In this document: in pieces, positions 24,817 to 33,518 of the stretch
How positions within the stretch are numbered: the stretch's first letter is position 1
Layout of the letters: the number at the start of each line of letters is the position of its first letter
DNA from: Verrucomicrobiia bacterium
GTDB lineage: Bacteria > Verrucomicrobiota > Verrucomicrobiia > Verrucomicrobiales > DEV007
DNA length: 33,518 bases
Assembly (NCBI GenBank): GCA_020440025.1
Contig: JAGROX010000006.1
Coordinates: 12,533-46,050 of the forward strand
Direction: 5' to 3'
Program-made: the position numbers and the translations under genes
Notes under the pieces: generated by a model
What the model was told of the DNA's origin: nothing
The model's database searches: none
The model's input: the letters and a program-made list of their open reading frames with translations, nothing else

Positions 24817-27800
24817 TCAGCCTTCCGCTTTCTCAATCGCTGGTCGACTCTTCTCAGAGGTGCCTTTTCCTTCTGCCATTCGCTGCACCACGTAGTAAAG
24901 CATTGGCACGGCGGCAAGGCTGAGCACGGTGGCCGCCAGCATGCCACCAAAGACGGCGGTACCGATGACTTTCTGGCTTTCGGCACCAGCACCCGTGGCA
25001 ATAAGGAGTGGGATCACGCCAAGAATGAAGGAAAAGGCCGTCATCAACACCGCACGAAAACGAAGCCGGGTGGCTTCGATCGCCGCATCGAAGATGCTCT
25101 TTCCCTCCTCGCGCAAGACCTTTGCAAACTCGACGATAAGAATGGCGCTCTTGGTCGACAACCCAATCAGCAACACTATCCCGATTTGGGTGTAAACATT
25201 GTTGTCCATTTGGCGCAGCCAGATGGCGATGACAGCTCCAAAAATGGCAGTCGGCACGGACAAGACGACCGAAATGGGAATGGTCCAACTCTCATATTGG
25301 GCAGCCAGCACGAGATATACCATCAGGATGGCGAAAACAAAAATCGCCGAAGTGCCTCCGGCCGCGAGTTTCTCCTGATAGGAAAGCTCGGACCAGCTGA
25401 AACCCATGCTGTCGGGCAATTTGTCGGCGGCCATATTCTCCATGAGGTCGAGGGCCTCGCCGGAACTGAATCCGGGAGCGGACTGACCGAGGATCTTCAC
25501 CGAGGGATAGAGGTTGAAGCGGGTCACGACCTGAGGTCCGTAGGCACTCTCCACACTGGCCAGTGATCCGAGCGGCACCATGTTTCCAGCAGCATTTCTC
25601 ACCTGCAATCGACGAATGGCCTCTGGCTCGTCACGAAAGTTGGCATCGGCCTGGGCGGTGACTTTGAAGATGCGACCGAATAGCGTAAAGTCATTCACGT
25701 AGGCTGAACCGAGATTCGCCTGCAAGGTATCAAAAACGGAGGACAACGGAGTGCCGCTGCGGAAAACCTGTTCACGATCGATGTCCACGAATAGCTGCGG
25801 CACACTGGAGCGGAATGTCGTGTTGAGCCGCGTTAGTCCGGCTTGGGAATTGCCATCCTCGATGATCTCGCCGGCCATTTCCTGAAGCGGACCGAATCCA
25901 ACGCCACCCCGATCTTGGAGCATGTAGGTAAATCCACCCGAAGAACCCACACCGGGAAGTGACGGCATGGCAAAAGCAAAGGCGACCGCATCTTGGTAGC
26001 CGTAGAGCATACGGTTGAGCTGATTGATCAGCGCTTCCTGTTGAAGTTCGGGCGTGGTGCGGTCCTTCCACGGATCGAAGGTGACCACGAGGAAACCGGT
26101 GTTCGAACTGGCCGCGCCGTCAATAATGGAATAGCCGGCAATGGTCAAAAAATCGTCCGCACCTTCGACCTTCGAAACCATGGCATTGATCTCATTCAGG
26201 ACCGCACGGGTGCGCTGGAGCGAAGAGCCATCGGGAAGCTGGACATTGACCATGCAGTAGCCTTCGTCCTCCTGTGGCACAAACCCGGTCGGCAATTGCC
26301 CCATACCGTATAGCGCCAACCCAATCATGCCCGCGAACAGAATGATCGAAAGCACCGCCCGACGAATCGCGAGTCGGGTCACGCTGAGATAGGCATTGGT
26401 GGTTTTTTCGAGCGTGAGATTAAACCAGCGGAACACGCCTCGTGGCTCCCTTGTCTGCTTGCGGAGCAGCAACGCACTCAGAGCCGGGCTCAGAGTGAGG
26501 GCATTGATGGAACTGAAAACGGTCGCGATGGAAATTGTCACGGCGAACTGCTTGAACAACGTTCCCGTGATCCCACCCATCGCGAGAGTTGGCACAAACA
26601 CTGCCAGCAACACCAAGGTCGTAGCAATGACCGGCCCGGATACCTCGAGCATCGCCTTTTCCGCAGCCTCCCGTGGACTGAGTCCCTCCTCGATCCATCG
26701 GGTGGTGTTTTCAACGACGACGATGGCATCATCGACCACGATTCCGATCACCAACACCAATCCGAAAAGCGTGAGCTGATTTAGGGAATAGCCCAATGCC
26801 AGCAGTACGGCAAAGGTACCGATCAACGCCACGGGAATCGTCACTGCCGGAATGATGGTGGCCCGAAAATTCTGAAGGAAGACATAGACAGTGAAGATGA
26901 CGAGCAGAAGCGCAGCAATCAAGGTCACCACGACATTCCTAATGGATGCCCGAATGATGTCTGTATTGTCATAGACAGTTGTGTATTCCAGATCCTCGGG
27001 AAAGGTCACCGCCAGTTCATTCAACTTGGCATTGATCCCTTCAGCCACGGTGATGATGTTTGATCCCGGAATCTGGTAAATGGCTACGGTTGCAGAGTCC
27101 TTACCATTTAACTGTGAAGAAATGTTGTAGCTATCGGAACCCAGTTCGACGCGGGCAACATCCCGCACGCGGACCAAGGCGCCGTCCTCACCGGTCTTGA
27201 CGACAATGTTCTCAAAATCAATCGCCTCGGAGAGGCGACCCTCGACGTTGACGGTGTACTCATAGACGACTCCCTCCAGAGCCGGAGTACCACCGATACG
27301 TCCACCAGCAACCTGCACATTCTGCTGCCGGATGGCGCCGATGACATCGCTGGCCGACAAGCCGTAGGTGTCCAGACGCTGCGGATCCAACCAGATCCGC
27401 ATGCTGAATTGACCCGCTCCAAATACCTGCACACTGCCGACATCGGGAACGCGCGCCAACTCATCCTTGATACGAAGATTGACGAAATTGCTGAGATATT
27501 GGTCGTCAAAGGTTCCCCTCGGCGAGGAAAATCCGATATACATGACCACATCGGTCGACTGCTTTTTTACGGTCACGCCGGTGCGTTTTACTTCCTCAGG
27601 CAGACGGGCTTCGGCGACGGCGACGCGATTCTGAGTCAAAACATTGGCCGTATCGAGGTTAGTACCGGGAGCAAAGGTGATGGTGAGGTTCATGCTGCCG
27701 TCGTTCGAACTGACGCTCGACATGTAGATCATGCCCTCAACGCCATTTACCTCCTGTTCGATCGGAGTCGCCACCGTATCGGCCACAGTGCGGGCATCAG

Positions 27801-27957
27801 CGCCTGGATAGACGGCGCTGATTTTCACCGTCGGCGGAGCGATTTCCGGATATCGCGCCACGGGCAGCGTGGTCAGTGCCACCAGTCCCACCACCACGAT
27901 CACGATGGAGATGACCGCGGCAAAAACGGGGCGTCGGATGAAGAAGATGCTGAACAT
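24817..27957 (-). CDS. RND multidrug efflux pump, HAE-1 (AcrB/MexB) family
   Basis: 1046 residues, the normal family length. Start 'MFSIFFIRRPVFAAVISIVI' (1-20) and the first periplasmic stretch 'YPEIAPPTVKISAVYPGADA' (36-55) are classical. The proton-relay Asp pair D409-D410 is in 'VIGIVVDDAIVVVEN', and the partner Lys is in 'GLSTKSAILIVEFA'. This trimeric inner-membrane antiporter exports hydrophobic and amphiphilic compounds using the proton gradient. The frame is open to 28086, but that part overlaps the adaptor gene and lacks family similarity, so the ATG at 27957 is chosen; it begins 4 bp after the adaptor stop. The substrate range cannot be read from the sequence. Confidence 0.95.
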   Translation of the reverse strand: MFSIFFIRRPVFAAVISIVIVVVGLVALTTLPVARYPEIAPPTVKISAVYPGADARTVADTVATPIEQEVNGVEGMIYMSSVSSNDGSMNLTITFAPGTNLDTANVLTQNRVAVAEARLPEEVKRTGVTVKKQSTDVVMYIGFSSPRGTFDDQYLSNFVNLRIKDELARVPDVGSVQVFGAGQFSMRIWLDPQRLDTYGLSASDVIGAIRQQNVQVAGGRIGGTPALEGVVYEYTVNVEGRLSEAIDFENIVVKTGEDGALVRVRDVARVELGSDSYNISSQLNGKDSATVAIYQIPGSNIITVAEGINAKLNELAVTFPEDLEYTTVYDNTDIIRASIRNVVVTLIAALLLVIFTVYVFLQNFRATIIPAVTIPVALIGTFAVLLALGYSLNQLTLFGLVLVIGIVVDDAIVVVENTTRWIEEGLSPREAAEKAMLEVSGPVIATTLVLLAVFVPTLAMGGITGTLFKQFAVTISIATVFSSINALTLSPALSALLLRKQTREPRGVFRWFNLTLEKTTNAYLSVTRLAIRRAVLSIILFAGMIGLALYGMGQLPTGFVPQEDEGYCMVNVQLPDGSSLQRTRAVLNEINAMVSKVEGADDFLTIAGYSIIDGAASSNTGFLVVTFDPWKDRTTPELQQEALINQLNRMLYGYQDAVAFAFAMPSLPGVGSSGGFTYMLQDRGGVGFGPLQEMAGEIIEDGNSQAGLTRLNTTFRSSVPQLFVDIDREQVFRSGTPLSSVFDTLQANLGSAYVNDFTLFGRIFKVTAQADANFRDEPEAIRRLQVRNAAGNMVPLGSLASVESAYGPQVVTRFNLYPSVKILGQSAPGFSSGEALDLMENMAADKLPDSMGFSWSELSYQEKLAAGGTSAIFVFAILMVYLVLAAQYESWTIPISVVLSVPTAIFGAVIAIWLRQMDNNVYTQIGIVLLIGLSTKSAILIVEFAKVLREEGKSIFDAAIEATRLRFRAVLMTAFSFILGVIPLLIATGAGAESQKVIGTAVFGGMLAATVLSLAAVPMLYYVVQRMAEGKGTSEKSRPAIEKAEG

Positions 27958-27961
27958 GGCG

Positions 27962-29173
27962 TCAGGCCTCGGGCTCGGGCGTCGTCTCGGCGGCTTGGGT
28001 AGCGGAAGTCGCTTGCGCTTCCCCAGGCTGCGACGCAACTGGTTGCACCGGCAGTCCCGGCCGAGCGCGCTGCAAGTTACTGACAATGACCCGGTCTTCT
28101 GCGGTCAATCCCGAGGCGATTACGGCATTGCCATCCACCTGAAAACGGGTGGGCTTCACCGGTCGACGCTGAGCGACATCACCCTCGCCCACCACGACCA
28201 CGAAATCGCCACCAAGATCTCGCTGCAGCGCAGCGGCGGGAATGGTGATGGCATTCTCGATCGTCTCCGGCATCCCGATCCGAACGAAGAGCCCCGAGGC
28301 TAGAGCGCCCTCCGGGTTGGGGAACTCTGCCCGCGCCTTGATCGTCCCGGTGGCAGGATCGATCTGGTTGTCGATGAAGTTCATGTTGCCAGTCTTCTCA
28401 TAGACCCGGCCGTCGGAAAGTGTGAGCCGCATCTTGATTTCCTTGAAATCGGCAGTGTAATCGGGTCTCCCCTCCTTGGGCCGATTCTGAAGATTGTCGA
28501 GCGCGTCACGTTCGTTGCCTTCAAAATTCACGTAGATGGGATCATCCTGGACCACAGCGGTTAACAGCGTGGGACCATCCGCACCCACCAGGTTCCCAAC
28601 ATCAACAAACGAATTGGAAACGCGCCCGCCAATGGGTGACGTCACCTGGGTGTATTTCAAGGCTCGTTTGGCATCAGCGAGTGCCGCCTGGGCCACCTCT
28701 ACTTGGGCAGTCGCGGCCTTGGCTTCGGCTTCGGCGCTCTCTACATCGATCTTGGACACGGCACCGCTCTGCGAGGCCTGTTTCCGTCGCGCCAGGTTGG
28801 TGTCGGCGATCCCTTCGTTCGCTTGAGCAGCCTTGAGCTGACCTTCGGCAGCGAGCACGGCGGCCTCGAATTCCTCGGGCTCAATCTGAAAAAGCAGGTC
28901 ACCTTCTTTCACGAACTTACCGGGTTCAAAGTCCCGGGATTTGAGAAAGCCTTTCACTCGCGCCCTGATCTCGGCCTTGGAAAAGGCGTCAGTACGACCG
29001 GGAAACTCGATAAATATCGTCACATCTCCAACCGTGGGCTGAACAGTCTCCACCCTTGGTGGTGGTGGCGGGACGAAAGCATTGCGTTCGCTGCAACTAT
29101 TCGCGAGCAACGCCAGAAGGGGTCCGATCGCGACGATTGGCAGGTTTGAAAAAAACGGGTAGCAGGATTTCAT
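27962..29173 (-). CDS. RND efflux periplasmic adaptor (membrane fusion protein)
   Basis: 403 residues. The N-terminus is hydrophobic with a possible lipobox ending at C27 ('LLANSC'), so it is probably a lipid-anchored adaptor. Lipoyl halves lie at about 68-98 and 163-195 ('IRARVKGFLKSRDFEPGKFV' at 69-88; 'TSPIGGRVSNSFVDVGNLVG' at 168-187), flanking an alpha-hairpin (about 98-165). A beta-barrel and membrane-proximal domain follow ('DPATGTIKARAEFPNP', 272-287). The tail is Ala/Glu/Pro-rich. It bridges the pump and the outer-membrane factor and lies 43 bp after the latter. An AGGA element precedes the ATG by about 10 bases. Confidence 0.93.
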   Translation of the reverse strand: MKSCYPFFSNLPIVAIGPLLALLANSCSERNAFVPPPPPRVETVQPTVGDVTIFIEFPGRTDAFSKAEIRARVKGFLKSRDFEPGKFVKEGDLLFQIEPEEFEAAVLAAEGQLKAAQANEGIADTNLARRKQASQSGAVSKIDVESAEAEAKAATAQVEVAQAALADAKRALKYTQVTSPIGGRVSNSFVDVGNLVGADGPTLLTAVVQDDPIYVNFEGNERDALDNLQNRPKEGRPDYTADFKEIKMRLTLSDGRVYEKTGNMNFIDNQIDPATGTIKARAEFPNPEGALASGLFVRIGMPETIENAITIPAAALQRDLGGDFVVVVGEGDVAQRRPVKPTRFQVDGNAVIASGLTAEDRVIVSNLQRARPGLPVQPVASQPGEAQATSATQAAETTPEPEA

Positions 29174-29216
29174 GATTCCGGTTCCTGGACAGTTTCGGCA
29201 GCTAATGACTCGCTCT

Positions 29217-30653
29217 TCAATGGGGGATCAGTTCCATCTCCGACCCACCTCCGAGGGCTTTGTAGAGGGTGATGTAATTCTTCGCTATCTGTCCCCGGCT
29301 GACCACTCGGTCATCCTCCACGTTGAATTTGGTGCGCTCAGCATCGAGCACGTTCTGGAAGTTCACGAGCCCGTTCTCGTAATTGTCCTTGATCAGATCT
29401 ACCGTCTCACTGGCAGAGTCGACTGCTTCATCGAGCTTTTTGAACCGGTCCCTTTCGTTGGCGACCGCAGCCATACTGGTTTCCACTTCCTCTACCGCAA
29501 GCAGCACCGCGCCCTCATAGCGGTCCAGAGCCTGCCGAGTGCGACTCTCCTCGGCAATTACCGCATTGCGAATCCTGCCCGCGCTGAAAATTTGCCACTG
29601 GAAGGAAGGACCAAAGGAATAGGCTCCACTGCCACCTTCGAAAAAATCACCACTCTTCACTGATTGTAGATTGAAGTCACCAAACAGGGTAAATCTCGGG
29701 TAGAGATCCGCCTCCGCGACACCTATCGCAGCCGTCTGGGCCGCCAGTTCTCGCTCAGCCCGGCGAACGTCGGGACGCGATCGCAGCAAATCGGATGGCA
29801 GACCGGTCGAGTAGCCGGCCCTCGGCAAAGGGATCGACTGATCTCCAGCGAGTAACTTCTCGACCGAGTCAGGAAACCCGCCAGTCAGGGTAGCGATCCG
29901 GTTTTTGGCAAAAACCAGTTGCGACCGGAGGGCAGGTAGCAACGCTTCGGAAATCGCCCGGTTGGTTTTCGCCTGGGTGACATCGATCTTGGGAACGAGT
30001 CCGTTTTCGAGACGATTCTCGGCCAGTTTTTCCGATTCTTTCTGCGACTCGATGTTTTTCTCTGCGACCTCGATCCGCTCCTGAATGGCACGATATTCGA
30101 CGTAATTCAGCGCCACTTCAGAAAACAGAGACACGAGAACGTCGCGATAGTTTTCTTCACTCGCTCCGATACTTGCCTCCGCGGATTCGACCGACCGTCG
30201 AATCCCTCCAAATATGTCGATCTCCCATCCTGCATCGAACCCGGCAGCATAGAGATTGGTTGGATTCTCCGGCGGCGCAGGCGCGAGAAGACTCTCACTG
30301 GCCCTATTCCGCGAGTAATTGCCCCCCGCATTGGCTTGAGGCAGCCCTTGGCTGATCGCGATTCCGCGTAAGGCTCGAGCTTCGGTAACCCGCTCCGTGG
30401 CGGCAACAATGTCAGGATTTGACTCGCGAGCCCGATCGATCAACTGGTTCAGGACTGGATCATTGAACCCTTTCCACCAGTGCTCCAAGCTCGATTTCGA
30501 CCCATTCAGATCTTTGGTCAGAGCCCGCGTCCAAGCATCAGGAACCTCGGCATCGGGTTTCTGATAGTCGACGCCGACCGTGACACAGCCCGAGAGGACG
30601 GCCGCCATCATCACTGACAACGCCGGAAGACGCCAAATGCATTCGTGTTTCAT
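29217..30653 (-). CDS. outer-membrane efflux factor, NodT/OprM-type lipoprotein
   Basis: 478 residues. Lipoprotein signal peptide with lipobox 'LSGC' (C23). Two TolC-type outer-membrane efflux repeats: the first around 80-250 with 'ESNPDIVAATERVTEARALR' (87-106), the second around 270-460 with 'LRSRPDVRRAERELAAQTAA' and 'DLYPRFTLFG'. The protein forms a trimeric channel that completes the tripartite pump. It is the first gene of the operon. It is one of the few here with a Shine-Dalgarno-like GGGAG, 7 bases before its ATG. Confidence 0.94.
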   Translation of the reverse strand: MKHECIWRLPALSVMMAAVLSGCVTVGVDYQKPDAEVPDAWTRALTKDLNGSKSSLEHWWKGFNDPVLNQLIDRARESNPDIVAATERVTEARALRGIAISQGLPQANAGGNYSRNRASESLLAPAPPENPTNLYAAGFDAGWEIDIFGGIRRSVESAEASIGASEENYRDVLVSLFSEVALNYVEYRAIQERIEVAEKNIESQKESEKLAENRLENGLVPKIDVTQAKTNRAISEALLPALRSQLVFAKNRIATLTGGFPDSVEKLLAGDQSIPLPRAGYSTGLPSDLLRSRPDVRRAERELAAQTAAIGVAEADLYPRFTLFGDFNLQSVKSGDFFEGGSGAYSFGPSFQWQIFSAGRIRNAVIAEESRTRQALDRYEGAVLLAVEEVETSMAAVANERDRFKKLDEAVDSASETVDLIKDNYENGLVNFQNVLDAERTKFNVEDDRVVSRGQIAKNYITLYKALGGGSEMELIPH

Positions 30654-30697
30654 GAATTCGCTCCCGTATCTTCCAGATTCATGGCAACTTGCAAAGT

Positions 30698-30715
30698 GGA
30701 AAGGCTCACCTTTCC
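30698..30715. repeat. palindromic candidate operator upstream of the efflux operon
   Basis: Perfect 7-base arms GGAAAGG (30698-30704) and CCTTTCC (30709-30715) with a 4-base centre, 45 bp upstream of the outer-membrane factor ATG and in the divergent region shared with the channel gene. No T-run follows in either useful direction, so an operator for a dimeric repressor is a better reading than a terminator. No regulator gene is visible in the window. Confidence 0.45.
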
Positions 30716-30786
30716 GAAAAAACTTAGACGATCAGAAACGTTATTACCTGTTCTAAATATTCAGCAGGCACTTGAAATCTGGTTCT

Positions 30787-31491
30787 ATGAAATACTTATC
30801 GCGATCCTCTGCAGGTGAACAAATTCGTTCCCTAATTCTCCTAGTGGCCTTGATCATCTTAATTTTGACCTCAGCTGGGACCACCGACAACCCCTCCGTC
30901 AAACTGTTTGCTGGGATTTTCTATTCGGTCGTTTTCTGTGTGGCTGCTTATCTCATCGGAGCTCGTCGACGCTGGCTGATTGCATACTTGGCCCTCGCGA
31001 TTCCTGCCCTGCCAATCCGAATCTCCCTTGAACTGTTTGACATTCCCATGGAACTCGCGCTGACGAACGCCTTTCTCAGCGGCGGTCTTCAGTTGATGAT
31101 GATTTACTTGGTGTTCCACTTTTCTCTTTTTGAATGGGGTGCCAGCAAACTTGATCGCATCTTTGCCGGGATCTGCGGCTACCTCATCCTGGCCCTGTTT
31201 TGGGCAACTCTCTATGAGGTCCACGAGATCCTCAATCCGGGCGGTTTCGCATCATCCAGAGATAGCCAAGTAGGCGCGACTGACGGCAGCCTGCTTTATT
31301 TCAGCCTAGTGACTCTCTCGACGCTCGGATACGGGGATATATCTCCAATCACTGCCCAGACCCGGGTTCTCTCTGCTCTTGAGGCAGTGACAGGCACTCT
31401 CTACTTAGCAGTCTTCGTCTCAGCTCTCGTGTCAGGATTGCACCAGAGGCGACAACCAGAGGACACGGATCTCACTAAGAACTTTAGCTGA
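30787..31491 (+). CDS. potassium-channel-like membrane protein with TLGYGD filter
   Basis: 234 residues. About six hydrophobic helices (13-30, 40-57, 62-80, 95-115, 124-146, 193-217), with a pore loop before the last carrying 'VTLSTLGYGDISP' (175-187), the K+ selectivity filter signature. No S4-like row of positive residues and no RCK or cyclic-nucleotide domain is present; only about 17 cytoplasmic residues follow the last helix. A TTG at 30772 in the same frame would add five residues, but the ATG at 30787 is preferred. It is divergent from the efflux operon, and the phosphatidylserine synthase gene follows 35 bp later on the same strand. Confidence 0.85.
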   Translation: MKYLSRSSAGEQIRSLILLVALIILILTSAGTTDNPSVKLFAGIFYSVVFCVAAYLIGARRRWLIAYLALAIPALPIRISLELFDIPMELALTNAFLSGGLQLMMIYLVFHFSLFEWGASKLDRIFAGICGYLILALFWATLYEVHEILNPGGFASSRDSQVGATDGSLLYFSLVTLSTLGYGDISPITAQTRVLSALEAVTGTLYLAVFVSALVSGLHQRRQPEDTDLTKNFS

Positions 31492-31526
31492 ACGACTTCC
31501 CATTTTCGGGCTAAACTATTCCTGCA

Positions 31527-32399
31527 ATGCCTATCAAGACACCCAAACCCTGGAAAACTCCCAAGGTCTATCTGCTGCCCAATCTGATGACGGCCGGCAA
31601 TCTCGCCTGCGGATTCAGTGCGGTATTTTTCATCTTCCAAGGGATGAAAGATGCGGACCCGAGTGCCAACACCTACTATACGGCGATCGGATTCACCCTC
31701 GCCGCATGTCTTTTTGATGCGCTCGACGGTCGTATCGCCAGGATGAAAGGGCAGGAATCGATGTTCGGGCGCGAGTTCGATTCGCTCGCCGATGTGGTAT
31801 CCTTCGGGATCGCCCCGGCCTTGCTGGTGATGGACATCGTGCTCAGTGGATTCAACGAACGTCTCGCCTGGACCATCGCCTTCATCTACCTGCTCTGCGG
31901 AACGATGCGCCTGGCGCGATTCAATTGCCTGGCAGAGGAAGAGTCTGAAAATGCCTCCAAAGACTTCGTCGGCTTCCCTATCCCGGCAGCGGCGGGCATG
32001 ATCGCCTCGCTGACTGTTTTCATCCTGTGGTTCAACGAAGGCGATCGAGAGATCGGCTATTGGCGCTACCTCCTGCTGACCTTAGTCCTCGTGCTTTCCT
32101 ACATGATGCTGAGCGAATTCAGCTACCCGAGTTTCAAGAAGGTGAACTGGCGCACCCGGCGATCCATGCCGTGGGTGTTCGTTGCCATTCTCGTCTTTGT
32201 TTCGGCGATCAATTTCTGGAAGGTCGTTCCTTTTTTCATATTCCTCACCTACCTCACCTACGGCTGCGTCCGCCCATGGATCTCCCGGAGTTTGCGAAAG
32301 GAGATTGAGGAAGGCGACGAGGACTTCGAACCCGAACTCGTCCTCGACGGCATGGTTGAGGGTGAGGAAAGGGAAAAAAGCGACGAGCCAGCCGCCTGA
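31527..32399 (+). CDS. pssA: CDP-diacylglycerol-serine O-phosphatidyltransferase
   Basis: 290 residues. The CDP-alcohol phosphatidyltransferase signature is complete: D64-x2-D67-G-R-x-A71-R72-x8-G81-x3-D85-x3-D89 in 'LFDALDGRIARMKGQ' and 'GREFDSLADVVSFG'. N-terminal 'LLPNLMTAGNLACGF' (16-30) and 'MRLARFNC' are typical of the type II PssA subgroup. Around seven membrane helices are seen, and a Glu/Asp-rich C-tail of about 30 residues. It makes phosphatidylserine, the precursor of phosphatidylethanolamine. Its end is 10 bp from the end of the convergent PBP gene. Confidence 0.92.
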   Translation: MPIKTPKPWKTPKVYLLPNLMTAGNLACGFSAVFFIFQGMKDADPSANTYYTAIGFTLAACLFDALDGRIARMKGQESMFGREFDSLADVVSFGIAPALLVMDIVLSGFNERLAWTIAFIYLLCGTMRLARFNCLAEEESENASKDFVGFPIPAAAGMIASLTVFILWFNEGDREIGYWRYLLLTLVLVLSYMMLSEFSYPSFKKVNWRTRRSMPWVFVAILVFVSAINFWKVVPFFIFLTYLTYGCVRPWISRSLRKEIEEGDEDFEPELVLDGMVEGEEREKSDEPAA

Positions 32400-32409
32400 T
32401 TTCCCCCAA

Positions 32410-33518
32410 TCAGCGCTTCCGGAGCTTCCGGAAAAAGCGCGAGATGCCAGATTCTCCGGTGGAGGATTCCTCGGTCGGTCGAGTCTCCGGCGGACCTTCG
32501 CCGTCCGCGTATTGCTGCTCGACCGAAGAGTCGCGGAAGATGGACTCGACCTCTCCACGATCAGACACGGAGGATTCCACGCCAGCAAGCAGGGTTTTCA
32601 CCTCGTCGGATGACGCCCGGATCTCGGCGAGATGCTCCTCGTTGTCATCATAGTAGCGTTTCAGGAATTCACCGACGACCGGGGCCGCACTCTTGCCGCC
32701 ACCCACCACTTCACCGGGATCACCTTCATAGATTACGGCGAAGGAAATCACCGGATAGTCGGCAGGAGCAAACCCGGCAAACCAGCCCACGTTCTGTTCC
32801 GCGCCCGGGGTAAGTTTCCATTGTCCGGTTCCCGTCTTTCCCGCCACTTCGAAGTTGTCGTTGGCGGCGTTGCGACCGGTGCCGCGACCACCATTGACCA
32901 CATCGGTCATGCCTTTGCGGACGACCTTGAGATAGTAGGGATCGATGTCCAGTTGGCTACGCTCCTCGACGGCCACGGTTTGAATCACGGCACTGTTGTA
33001 ATCCTGAATCTGTTTCACCAGACGCGGCTTCACCACATATTGCTGATTGCCCACTGCCGCCATGGCACGCGCCACCTGCAGTGGGGTGGTTTCGATCTGT
33101 CCCTGACCAATACAAATATTGGCGAGATCGCCTTTCGACATGTAGTAGCCGTATTTCTCCCGCCACCAGCGATTGGTAGGCACGAGTCCCTCGGACTCCG
33201 CCTTGAGAGGAAGACCAGTCTTTTCTCCCATGCCGAGACGACGTGCCATCATGGTCACGGCATCGGCACCGGTCTGCGTACCGACCTGATAGAACCAAGT
33301 GTTACAGGATCGCATCAGGGCGGCGGTCACATTCATGCTGCCCTCAGGATCCTTGTTCCAGTTCCGCATGACGACATCGCCAATCGACCAAGAAGTCGGG
33401 CAACTGTATACGGAACTCTCGCTGATCACCCGCTCTTCCAGAGCCGCCAACGCCACGGTCACCTTGAAAGTGGATGCCGGCGGGTAGGCCCCGCGAAACG
33501 CGCGTGGAAACATCGGTT
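32410..33518 (-). CDS. mrdA: penicillin-binding protein 2 (MrdA-type transpeptidase), N-terminal part outside the window
   Basis: The frame is open to the right window edge, so only the transpeptidase half is visible (367 residues counted from an internal Met, plus upstream codons). Catalytic motifs: 'PPASTFK' with Ser14 and Lys17, 'RSCN' (68-71) for the SxN motif and 'AGKTGTG' (224-230). 'IGQGQIETTPLQVARAMAAV' (135-154) is typical of PBP2/FtsI-class enzymes, and 'GAYPPAS' favours PBP2. It crosslinks peptidoglycan in the elongation machinery. Residues 281-367, after the domain, form an unusual 87-residue tail rich in Asp/Glu/Ser and ending in a basic 'RFFRKLRKR'. The MrdA versus FtsI assignment is likely but not proven here. 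Confidence 0.88.
   Translation of the reverse strand, partial: PMFPRAFRGAYPPASTFKVTVALAALEERVISESSVYSCPTSWSIGDVVMRNWNKDPEGSMNVTAALMRSCNTWFYQVGTQTGADAVTMMARRLGMGEKTGLPLKAESEGLVPTNRWWREKYGYYMSKGDLANICIGQGQIETTPLQVARAMAAVGNQQYVVKPRLVKQIQDYNSAVIQTVAVEERSQLDIDPYYLKVVRKGMTDVVNGGRGTGRNAANDNFEVAGKTGTGQWKLTPGAEQNVGWFAGFAPADYPVISFAVIYEGDPGEVVGGGKSAAPVVGEFLKRYYDDNEEHLAEIRASSDEVKTLLAGVESSVSDRGEVESIFRDSSVEQQYADGEGPPETRPTEESSTGESGISRFFRKLRKR

Noticed and set aside
27958..28086. 43-residue N-terminal extension of the RND pump
   Set aside because: It lies within the adaptor gene, is Arg/Pro-rich, and the conserved pump N-terminus begins at the ATG at 27957.
1..33518. tRNA, rRNA, CRISPR, insertion sequences, phage genes and attachment sites
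   Set aside because: I looked for T-loop consensus strings, regularly spaced repeats, transposase motifs and integrase genes and found none that hold up.

Overview
The window is 33.5 kb of chromosomal DNA with moderately high GC (about 58-60% by eye). It is densely coding and comes from a Gram-negative bacterium. Lipoprotein outer-membrane efflux factors, an HflK/HflC pair, a PQQ-type beta-propeller protein, a very large secreted orphan protein and the near absence of Shine-Dalgarno motifs together suggest the Planctomycetota-Verrucomicrobiota group, most likely Verrucomicrobiota. That placement is inference; the window has no rRNA or other marker gene. I saw no tRNA, rRNA, CRISPR array, insertion sequence or phage gene.

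Layout. (1) 1-2524: the end of a beta-propeller protein, a DUF971 protein and an Fe-S RNA m5U methyltransferase. (2) 2521-11152, minus strand: a 2143-residue exported protein of no family I can name, followed by hflK and hflC. (3) 11153-11608: the one long non-coding stretch, an AT-rich probable promoter zone and a hairpin-bearing leader. (4) 11609-22747: an envelope/exopolysaccharide locus of the Wzx/Wzy type. The plus arm has a Wzc-like chain-length regulator/tyrosine kinase, a polyprenyl-phosphate sugar transferase, a polymerase/ligase-like membrane protein, a GT2, a GT4 and a PIG-L deacetylase. The minus arm has a GT4 and a Wzx-like flippase and runs tail-to-tail into the plus arm with a 68-bp overlap. 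(5) 22916-24730, minus: a terminator and a three-gene Fe-S cassette (rhodanese-like, U-type scaffold, SufT-like). (6) 24817-30653, minus: a complete tripartite RND efflux operon (outer-membrane factor, adaptor, pump) with a palindrome in front of it. (7) 30787-33518: a potassium-channel-like protein, phosphatidylserine synthase and the C-terminal part of penicillin-binding protein 2.

How the genes work together. The plus arm can start a lipid-linked glycan (sugar transferase), extend and modify it (GT2, two GT4, deacetylase), flip it (Wzx), polymerise it (Wzy-like) and control its length (Wzc). No Wza-type outer-membrane exporter is seen in the window. The efflux genes form a self-contained pump. 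The Fe-S cassette has a scaffold and a SufT-like maturation factor but no cysteine desulfurase, and its rhodanese-like member has Asp where the catalytic Cys is expected.

The strongest leads for something undescribed are the 2143-residue secreted protein upstream of hflKC, the degenerate rhodanese/scaffold/SufT cassette, and pyrimidine-rich tracts that replace Shine-Dalgarno sites in front of many start codons.
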